Translations under genes and position numbers: made by a program
The notes under the pieces: model-generated
Told to the model about the DNA's origin: nothing
The model's input: only the letters and a program-made list of their open reading frames with translations
Database searches by the model: none
In this document: positions 52,300-61,809 of the stretch, piece after piece
Layout: each line of letters opens with the position of its first letter
How positions within the stretch are numbered: the first letter of the stretch is position 1
Source of the DNA: Nomia melanderi
Taxonomy: Eukaryota; Arthropoda; Insecta; Hymenoptera; Halictidae
NCBI RefSeq assembly: GCF_051020985.1
Contig: NW_027475133.1
Coordinates: 186,001 to 250,000 of the forward strand
Direction: 5' to 3'
DNA: 64,000 bases

Positions 52300-53419
52300 A
52301 TCTGCAGGAGGCCCTGGCGCATGAATCTGTGCAGCGGGAACGACCTCGGACCACCAGGGGCCGAGAAAACTACCCTCTCATGGGGCCGGACACTCAGGGT
52401 CAGGGAAAAATCCAATATATATCTGGTGATATCTCGGGTGCTATTAGAGATAGTATAATAAACCAAAGTGCATTGTCTGCAGGAGGCACTGGCTCATGAA
52501 TCTGTGCAGCGGGAACGACCTCGGACCACCAGGGGCCGAGACAACCACCGTCTCATGGGGCCGGACACTCAGGGTCAGGGGAAAATGCAATATATATCTG
52601 GTGATATCTCGGGTGCTATTACAGATAGCGCAATAAACCAAAGTGAATTATCTGCAGGGGGCCCTGGCGCATGAATCTGTGCAGCGGGAACGTCCTCGGA
52701 CCTCCAGGGGCCGAGACAACCACCGTCCCATGTGGCCGGACACTCAGGGTCTGGGTAAAATCCAATATATATCTGGTGATATCTCGGGTGCTATTACAGA
52801 TAGCGCAATAAACCAAAGTGAATTATCTGCACGAGGCCCTGGCGCATGAATCTGTGCAGCGGGAACGACCTCGGACCACCAGGGGCCGAGAAAACCACCG
52901 TCTCATGGGGCCGGACACTCAGGGTCAGGGAAAAATCCAATATATATCTGGTGATATCTCGGGTGCTATTACAGATAGCGCAAAAAATCAAAGTGCATTG
53001 TCTCTAGGAGGCCCTGGCGCAAGAATCTGTGCAGCGGGATCGACCTCGGACCACCAGGGGCCGAGAAAACCACAGTCTCATGGGGCCGAACACTCAGGGT
53101 CACGGAAAAATCCAGTATATATCTGGTGATATCTCGGGTGGTATTACAGATAGCGCAATAAATCAAAGTGCATTGTCTGTAGGAGGCCCTGGCGCATGAA
53201 TCTGTGCAGCGGGATCGACCTCGGACCACCAGGGGCCGAGAAGATCACTGTGTCATGGAGTCGGCCACTCAGGGTCAGAGAAAAATCCAATATATATCAG
53301 GTGATATCTCGGGTGCTATTAGAGATAGCGCAATAAATCAAACAGAATTATCTGCAGGAGGCCCTGGGGCATGATTCTGTGCAGCGGAAACGACCTCGGA
53401 CCGCCAGAGGCCGAGAGAA

Positions 53420-53456
53420 TTACAGATATTTGGAATCCGTCACCCAAGGCCATGTA
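53420..53456 (+). repeat. Divergent 37-bp segment, copy 7
   Basis: Same sequence and flanks as copies 4 to 6. The following monomer has CCTCAGACCACC and lacks the ACACGTGGTGCC stretch that normally follows, so one monomer appears to have been lost downstream. Confidence 0.92.
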
Positions 53457-56400
53457 AAAATCCAGCATATATCTGCTGATATCTCGGGTGCTATTAGAGA
53501 TAGCGCAATAAATCAAAGTGCATTGTCTGTAGGAGGCCCTGGCGCATGAATCTGTGCAGATGGAACGACCTCAGACCACCAGGGGCCGAGAAAACCACCG
53601 TCTCATGGGCCCGGACACTCAGGGTCAGGGGAAAATCGAATATAAATCGGGTGATATCTCGGGTGCTATTACAGAAAGCGCACTAAACCAAAGTGAATTA
53701 TCTGCAGGAGGCCCTGGCGCATGAATCTGTGCAGCGGGAACGACCTCGGACCACCAGGGGCCGAGAAAACTACCCTCTCATGGGGCCGGACACTCAGGGT
53801 CAGGGAAAAATCCAATATATATCTGGTGATATCTCGGGTGCTATTAGAGATAGTATAATAAACCAAAGTGCATTGTCTGCAGGAGGCACTGGCTCATGAA
53901 TCTGTGCAGCGGGAACGACCTCGGACCACCAGGGGCCGAGACAACCACCGTCTCATGGGGCCGGACACTCAGGGTCAGGGGAAAATGCAATATATATCTG
54001 GTGATATCTCGGGTGCTATTACAGATAGCGCAATAAACCAAAGTGAATTATCTGCAGGGGGCCCTGGCGCATGAATCTGTGCAGCGGGAACGTCCTCGGA
54101 CCTCCAGGGGTCGAGACAACCACCGTCCCATGTGGCCGGACACTCAGGGTCAGGGTAAAATCCAATATATATCTGGTGATATCTCGGGTGCTATTAGAGA
54201 TAGCGCAATAAACCAAAGTGAATTATCTGCAGGAGGACCTGGCGCATGAATCAGCGCAGCGGGAACGACCTCGGACCTCCAGGGGCCGAGAAAACCACCG
54301 TCTCATGGGGCCGGACACTCAGGGTCAGTGAAAAATCCAATATATATCAGGTGATATCTCGGGTGCTATTACAGATAGCGCAATAAACCAAAGTGAATTA
54401 ACTGCAGGGGGCCCTGGCGCATGAATCTGTGCAGCGGGAACGACGTCGGACCACCAGGGGCCGAGAAAACCACTGTCTTATGGGGCCGGACACTCAGGGT
54501 CAGCGAAAAATCCAATATACATCTGGTGATATCACGGGTGTTATTACAGATAGCCCAATACATCAAAGTGCATTGTCCGCAGGAGGCTCTAGCGCATTAA
54601 TCTGTGCAGCGGGAACGACCTCGGACCACCAGGGGGCGAGAAAACCACAGTCTCATGGGGCCGGACACTCAGGGTCAGGGGAATATCCAATATATTTCTG
54701 GTGATATCTCGGGCGCTATTACAGATAGCGCAATAAACCAAAGTGAATTATCTGCACGAGGCCCTGGCGCATGAATCTGTGCAGCGGGAACGACCTCGGA
54801 CCACCAGGGGCCGAGAAAACCACCGTCTCATGGGGCCGGACACTCAGGGTCAGGGAAAAATCCAATATATATCTGGTGATATCTCGGGTGCTATTACAGA
54901 TAGCGCAAAAAATCAAAGTGCATTGTCTCTAGGAGGCCCTGGCGCATGAATCTGTGCAGCGGGATCGACCTCGGACCACCAGGGGCCGAGAAAACCACAG
55001 TCTCATGGGGCCGAACACTCAGGGTCACGGAAAAATCCAATATATATCTGGTGATATCTCGGGTGGTATTACAGATAGCGCAATAAATCAAAGTGCATTG
55101 TCTGTAGGAGGCCCTGGCGCATGAAACTGTGCAGCGGGAACGACCTCGGACCACCAGGGGCCGAGAAAACCACCGTCTCATGGGGCCGGGCACTCAGGGT
55201 CAGGGAAAAATCCAATATATATCTGGTGATATCTCGGGTGCTATTACAGATAGCGCAATAAACCAAAGTGCATTGTCTGTAGGAGGCCCTGGCGCATGAA
55301 TCTGGCCAGCGGGAACGACCTCGGACCACCAGGAGCCGAGAAAACCACCGTCTCATGGGGCCGGACACTCAGGGTGAGGGGAAAATCCAATATATATCTG
55401 GTGATCTCTCGGGTGCTATTAGAGATAGCGCAATAAACCAAAGTGAATTATCTGCAGGAGGCCCTGGCGCATGAATCTGTGCAGCGGGAACGACCTCGGA
55501 CCACCAGGGGCCGAGAAAACTACCCTCTCATGGGGCCGGACACTCAGGGTCAGGGAAAAATCCAATATATATCTGGTGATATCTCGGGTGCTATTAGAGA
55601 TAGTATAATAAACCAAAGTGCATTGTCTGCAGGAGGCACTGGCTCATGAATCTGTGCAGCGGGAACGACCTCGGACCACCAGGGGCCGAGACAACCACCG
55701 TCTCATGGGGCCGGACACTCAGGGTCAGGGGAAAATGCAATATATATCTGGTGATATCTCGGGTGCTATTACAGATAGCGCAATAAACCAAAGTGAATTA
55801 TCTGCAGGGGGCCCTGGCGCATGAATCTGTGCAGCGGGAACGTCCTCGGACCTCCAGGGGCCGAGACAACCACCGTCCCATGTGGCCGGACACTCAGGGT
55901 CAGGGTAAAATCCAATATATATCTGGTGATATCTCGGGTGCTATTACAGATAGCGCAATAAACCAAAGTGAATTATCTGCACGAGGCCCTGGCGCATGAA
56001 TCTGTGCAGCGGGAACGACCTCGGACCACCAGGGGCCGAGAAAACCACCGTCTCATGGGGCCGGACACTCAGGGTCAGGGAAAAATCCAATATATATCTG
56101 GTGATATCTCGGGTGCTATTACAGATAGCGCAAAAAATCAAAGTGCATTGTCTCTAGGAGGCCCTGGCGCAAGAATCTGTGCAGCGGGATCGACCTCGGA
56201 CCACCAGGGGCCGAGAAAACCACAGTCTCATGGGGCCGAACACTCAGGGTCACGGAAAAATCCAATATATATCTGGTGATATCTCGGGTGGTATTACAGA
56301 TAGCGCAATAAATCAAAGTGCATTGTCTGTAGGAGGCCCTGGCGCATGAATCTGTGCAGCGGGATCGACCTCGGACCACCAGGGGCCGAGAAGATCACTG

Positions 56401-56569
56401 TGTCATGGAGTCGGACACTCAGGGTCAGAGAAAAATCCAATATATATCAGGTGATATCTCGGGTGCTATTAGAGATAGCGCAATAAATCAAACAGAATTA
56501 TCTGCAGGAGGCCCTGGGGCATGATTCTGTGCAGCGGAAACGACCTCGGACCGCCAGAGGCCGAGAGAA

Positions 56570-56606
56570 TTACAGATATTTGGAATCCGTCACCCAAGGC
56601 CATGTA
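56570..56606 (+). repeat. Divergent 37-bp segment, copy 8
   Basis: Same sequence and flanks; 3,150 bp from copy 7 and followed by the usual GCAGATGG and ACACGTGGTGCC monomer. It is the last copy in the window; the 2,624-bp HOR to the right has none. Confidence 0.92.
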
Positions 56607-58014
56607 AAAATCCAGCATATATCTGCTGATATCTCGGGTGCTATTAGAGATAGCGCAATAAATCAAAGTGCATTGTCTGTAGGAGGCCCTGGCGCATGAA
56701 TCTGTGCAGATGGAACGACCTCGGACCACCAGGGGCCGAGAAAACCACCAACACGTGGTGCCGAACTGTCAGGGTCAGGGAAAAATCCATTATATATCTG
56801 GTGATATCTCGGGTGCTATTAGAGATAGCGCTATAAACCAAAGTGAATTATCTATAGGAGGCCCTGGCGCATGAATCTGTGCAGCGGGAACGACCTTGGA
56901 CCACCAGGGGCCGAGAAAACCACCGTCTCATGGGGCCGGACACTCAGGGTCAGGGGAAAATCGAATATAAATCGGGTGATATCTCGGGTGCTATTACAGA
57001 AAGCGCACAAAACCAAAGTGAATTATCTGCAGGAGGCCCTGGCGCATGAATCTGTGCAGCGGGAACGACCTCGGACCACCAGGGGCCGAGAAAACTACCC
57101 TCTCATGGGGCCGGACACTCAGGGTCAGGGAAAAATCCAATATATATCTGGTGATATCTCGGGTGCTATTAGAGATAGCGCAATAAACCAAAGTGAATTA
57201 TCTGCAGGAGGACCTGGCGCATGAATCAGCGCAGCGGGAACGACCTCGGACCACCAGGGGCCGAGAAAACCACCGTCTCATGGGGCCGGACACTCAGGGT
57301 CAGTGAAAAATCCAATATATATCAGGTGATATCTCGGGTGCTATTACAGATAGCGCAATAAACCAAAGTGAATTAACTGCAGGAGGCCCTGGCGCATGAA
57401 TCTGTGCAGCGGGAACGACGTCGGACCACCAGGGGCCGAGAAAACCACCGTGTCATGGGGCCGGACACTCAGGGTCAGGGAAAAATCCAATATATATCTG
57501 GTGATATCTCGGGTGCTATTAGAGATAGCGCAACAAATCAAAGTGCATTGTCTGTAGGAGGCCGTGGCGCATGAACCTGTGCAGCTGGAACGACCTCGGA
57601 CCACCAGGGGCCGAGAAAACCACCGACACATGGGGCCGAACTGTCAGGGTCAGGGAAAAATCCATTGTATATCTGGTGATATCTCGGGTGCTATTAGAGA
57701 TAGCGTAATAAACCAAAGTGCATTGTCTGTTGGAGGCCCTGGCGCATGAATCTGTGCAGCGGGAACGACCTCGGACCTCCAGGGGCCGTCAAAACCACCG
57801 TCTCATGGGGCCGAACTGTCAGGGTCAGGGAAAAATCCATTATATATCTAGAGATATCTCGGGTGCTATTAGAGATAGCATAATAAACCAAAGTGCATTG
57901 TCTGCAGGAGGCCCTGGCGCATGAGTCTGTGCAGCGGGAACGACCTCGGAACCCCAGGGGCCGAGAAAACCACTGTCTCATGGGGCCGGACACTCAGGGT
58001 CAGGGGAAAGTCCA

Positions 58015-58032
58015 ATATATATATATATATAT
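58015..58032. repeat. (TA)n microsatellite expansion, +10 bp
   Basis: An 18-base alternating A/T run against the usual 8, in the sister of the monomer at 46866-47050. Shared flanks (GCATGAGTCTGTGC or its close variant, ACCACTGTCTC, GGGGAAAGTCC) show common descent; the difference of one TA unit shows later slippage. Confidence 0.95.
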
Positions 58033-58037
58033 CTGGT

Positions 58038-58212
58038 GATATCTCGGGTGCTATTAGAGATAGCGCAATAAACCAAAGTGAATTATCTGCAGGAGGCCCT
58101 GGCGCATGAATCTGTGCAGCGGGAACGACCTCGGACAACCAGGGGCCGAGAAAACCACCGTCTCATGGGGCCGGACACTCAGGGTCAGGGGAAAATCCAA
58201 TATATATCTGGT
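58038..58212 (+). repeat. Representative monomer close to the composite consensus
   Basis: This unit runs from one EcoRV site to the base before the next and is exactly 175 bp. It differs from the composite at few places (GACAACC for GACCACC, and GGGGAAAA for GGGAAAAA). It shows the internal layout: EcoRV site and CTCGGG near the start, AATAAA near base 30, PstI site near base 50, GCATGAATC near base 68, an imperfect inverted repeat with CTCGG and CCGAG arms at about bases 93-112, the most variable segment at about bases 118-154, and CCAATATATATC at the end. Phase is arbitrary because the array is continuous. Confidence 0.9.
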
Positions 58213-58490
58213 GATATCTCGGGTGCTATTACAGATAGCGCAATAAACCAAAGTGAATTCTCTGCAGGAGGCCCTGGCGCATGAGTCTGTGCAGCGGGAA
58301 CGACCTCGGACCACCAGGGGCCGAGAAAACCACCGTCTCATGGGACAGGACACTCAGGGTCAGGGAAAAATCCAATATATATCTGGTGATATCTCGGGTG
58401 CTATTAGAGATAGTGCAATAAACCAAAGTGAATTAGCTGCAGGAAGCCCTGGCGCATGAATCTGTGCAGCGGGAACGACCTCGGACCACC

Positions 58491-58496
58491 AAGGGC
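58491..58496. other. One-base deletion, ACCAAGGGCGAGAC lineage, copy 1
   Basis: ACCAAGGGCGAGAC replaces ACCAGGGGCCGAGAC. The preceding monomer has GAATTAGCTGCAGGAAGCCC. The same compound change recurs near 61290 and 63914, marking three copies of one monomer. Confidence 0.9.
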
Positions 58497-59185
58497 GAGA
58501 CAACCACCGTCTCATGGGGCCGGACACTCAGGGTCAGGGGAAAATCCAATATATATCTGGTGATATCTCGGGTGCTATTAGAGATAGCGCAATACATCAA
58601 AGTGCATTGTCTGTTGGAGGCCCTGGCGCATGAATCTGGCCAGCGGGAACGACCTCGGACCACCAGGGGCCGAGAAAACCACCGTCTCATGGGGCCGGAC
58701 ACTCAGGGTCAAGGAAAAATCCAATATATATCTGGTGATATCTCGGGTGCTATTAGAGATAGCGCAACAAATCAAAGTGCATTGTCTGTAGGAGGCCGTG
58801 GCGCATGAACCTGTGCAGCTGGAACGACCTCGGACCACCAGGGGCCGAGAAAACCACCGACACATGGGGCCGAACTGTCAGGGTCAGGGAAAAATCCATT
58901 GTATATCTGGTGATATCTCGGGTGCTATTAGAGATAGCGCAATAAACCAAAATGCATTGTCTGTTGGAGGCCCTGGCGCATGAATCTGTGCAGCGGGAAC
59001 GACCTCGGACCTCCAGGGGCCGTCAAAACCACCGTCTCATGGGGCCGAACTGTCAGGGTCAGGGAAAAATCCATTATATATCTGGTGATATCTCGGGTGC
59101 TATTAGAGATAGCGCTATAAACCAAAGTGAATTATCTGCAAGAGGCCCTGGCGCATGAATCTGTGCAGCGGGAACGACATCGGAC

Positions 59186-61809
59186 CACCAGGGGCCGAGA
59201 AAACCACCGTCTCATGGGGCCGGACACTCAGGGTCAGGGGAAAATCCAATATATATCTAGAGATATCTCGGGTGCTATTAGAGATAGCATAATAAACCAA
59301 AGTGCATTGTCTGCAGGAGGCCCTGGCGCATGAATCTGTGCAGCGGGAACGACCTCGAACCACCAGGGGCCGAGAAAACCACCGTCTCATGGAGTAGGAC
59401 ACTCAGGGTTAGGGAAAAATCCAATATATATCTGGTGATATCTCGGGTGCTATTACAGATAGCGCAATAAATCAAAGTGCATTTTCTGTAGGAGGCCCTG
59501 GCGCATGAATCTCTGCAGCGGGAACGACCTCGGACCACCAGGGGCCGAGAAAACCACCGTCTCATGGGGTCGGACATTCAGGGTCAGGGAAAAATCTAAT
59601 ACATATCTGGTGATATCTCGGGTGCTATTACAGATAGCGCAATAAATCAAAGTGCATCGTCTGTAGGAGGCCCTGGCGCATGAATCTGTGCAGATGGAAC
59701 GACCTCGGACCACCAGGGGCCGAGAAAACCACCAACACTTGGTGCCGAACTGTCAGGGTCAGGGAAAAATCCATTATATATCTGGTGATATCTCGGGTGC
59801 TATTAGAGATAGCGCTATAAACCAAAGTGAATTATCTATAGGAGGCCCTGGCGCATGAATCTGTGCAGCGGGAACGACCTTGGACCACCAGGGGCCGAGA
59901 AAACCACCGTCTCATGGGCCCGGACACTCAGGGTCAGGGGAAAATCGAATATAAATCGGGTGATATCTCGGGTGCTATTACAGAAAGCGCACTAAACCAA
60001 AGTGAATTATCTGCAGGAGGCCCTGGCGCATGAATCTGTGCAGCGGGAACGACCTCGGACCACCAGGGGCCGAGAAAACTACCCTCTCATGGGGCCGGAC
60101 ACTCAGGGTCAGGGAAAAATCCAATATATATCTGGTGATATCTCGGGTGCTATTAGAGATAGTATAATAAACCAAAGTGCATTGTCTGCAGGAGGCACTG
60201 GCTCATGAATCTGTGCAGCGGGAACGACCTCGGACCACCAGGGGCCGAGACAACCACCGTCTCATGGGGCCGGACACTCAGGGTCAGGGGAAAATGCAAT
60301 ATATATCTGGTGATATCTCGGGTGCTATTACAGATAGCGCAATAAACCAAAGTGAATTATCTGCAGGGGGCCCTGGCGCATGAATCTGTGCAGCGGGAAC
60401 GTCCTCGGACCTCCAGGGGCCTCGACAACCACCGTCCCATGTGGCCGGACACTCAGGGTCAGGGTAAAATCCAATATATATCTGGTGATATCTCGGGTGC
60501 TATTAGAGATAGCGCAATAAACCAAAGTGAATTATCTGCAGGAGGACCTGGCGCATGAATCAGCGCAGCGGGAACGACCTCGGACCTCCAGGGGCCGAGA
60601 AAACCACCGTCTCATGGGGCCGGACACTCAGGGTCAGTGAAAAATCCAATATATATCAGGTGATATCTCGGGTGCTATTACAGATAGCGCAATAAACCAA
60701 AGTGAATTAACTGCAGGAGGCCCTGGCGCATGAATCTGTGCAGCGGGAACGACGTCGGACCACCAGGGGCCGAGAAAACCACTGTCTTATGGGGCCGGAC
60801 ACTCAGGGTCAGCGAAAAATCCAATATACATCTGGTGATATCACGGGTGTTATTACAGATAGCCCAATACATCAAAGTGCATTGTCCGCAGGAGGCTCTA
60901 GCGCATTAATCTGTGCAGCGGGAACGACCTCGGACCACCAGGGGCCGAGAAAACCACAGTCTCATGGGGCCGGACACTCAGGGTCAGGGGAATATCCAAT
61001 ATATTTCTGGTGATATCTCGGGTGCTATTACAGATAGCGCAATAAACCAAAGTGAATTATCTGCACGAGGCCCTGGCGCATGAATCTGTGCAGCGGGAAC
61101 GACCTCGGACCACCAGGGGCCGAGAAAACCACCGTCTCATGGGGCCGGACACTCAGGGTCAGGGAAAAATCCAATATATATCTGGTGATATCTCGGGTGC
61201 TATTAGAGATAGTGCAATAAACCAAAGTGAATTAGCTGCAGGAAGCCCTGGCGCATGAATCTGTGCAGCGGGAACGACCTCGGACCACCAAGGGCGAGAC
61301 AACCACCGTCTCATGGGGCCTGACACTCAGGGTCAGGGGAAAATCCAATATATATCTGGTGATATCTCGGGTGCTATTAGAGATAGCGCAATACATCAAA
61401 GTGCATTGTCTGTTGGAGGCCCTGGCGCATGAATCTGGCCAGCGGGAACGACCTCGGACCACCAGGGGCCGAGAAAACCACCGTCTCATGGGGCCGGACA
61501 CTCAGGGTCAAGGAAAAATCCAATATATATCTGGTGATATCTCGGGTGCTATTAGAGATAGCGCAACAAATCAAAGTGCATTGTCTGTAGGAGGCCGTGG
61601 CGCATGAACCTGGCCAGCGGGAACGACCTCGGACCACCAGGAGCCGAGAAAACCCCCGTCTCATGGGGCCGGACACTCAGGGTGAGGGGAAAATCCAATA
61701 TATATCTGGTGATCTCTCGGGTGCTATTAGAGATAGCGCAATAAACCAAAGTGAATTATCTGCAGGAGGCCCTGGCGCATGCATCTGTGCAGCCGGAACG
61801 GCCTCGGAT
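59186..61809. repeat. 2,624-bp HOR (15 monomers less one base), copy A
   Basis: Aligned at a shift of 2,624 bp with 61810 to the window end. Markers in order: TCTAGAGATATC; GGAGTAGGAC with GGGTTAGGG; GCATTTTCTG; GGACATTCAGG with AATCTAATACATATC; GCATCGTCTG; ACACTTGGTGCC; TATCTATAGG; AATCGAATATAAATC; CTACCCTCTC; GGCACTGGCTC; AAAATGCAAT; CCCATGTGGCC; CAGCGCAGC; GAATTAACTGC; ACCACTGTCTTATGG; GCATTAATC; CTGCACGAGG; GAATTAGCTGCAGGAAGCCC with the one-base deletion. The end of the unit (61239-61599) also matches 58440-58800. Confidence 0.92.
61290..61296. other. One-base deletion, ACCAAGGGCGAGAC lineage, copy 2
   Basis: Same compound change as near 58491. The next bases include GGGGCCTGACACTC, shared with the copy near 63914 but not with 58491, so copies 2 and 3 are the closer pair. 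Confidence 0.9.

Larger units (their letters stand above)
52290..56710. repeat. 3,150-bp (18-monomer) repeat with internal mosaic
   Basis: Positions 52290-53560 recur at 55440-56710 (shift 3,150 bp) with few differences (CCAGTATATATC near 53114, GTCGGCCACTC near 53262, GTCTGGGTAAAA near 52751). Between them, 53690-54150 repeats the first part at a shift of 1,400 bp, and 54225-54930 repeats 50200-50905. Rearrangement by unequal exchange between HORs of different lengths would explain this. Confidence 0.83.
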
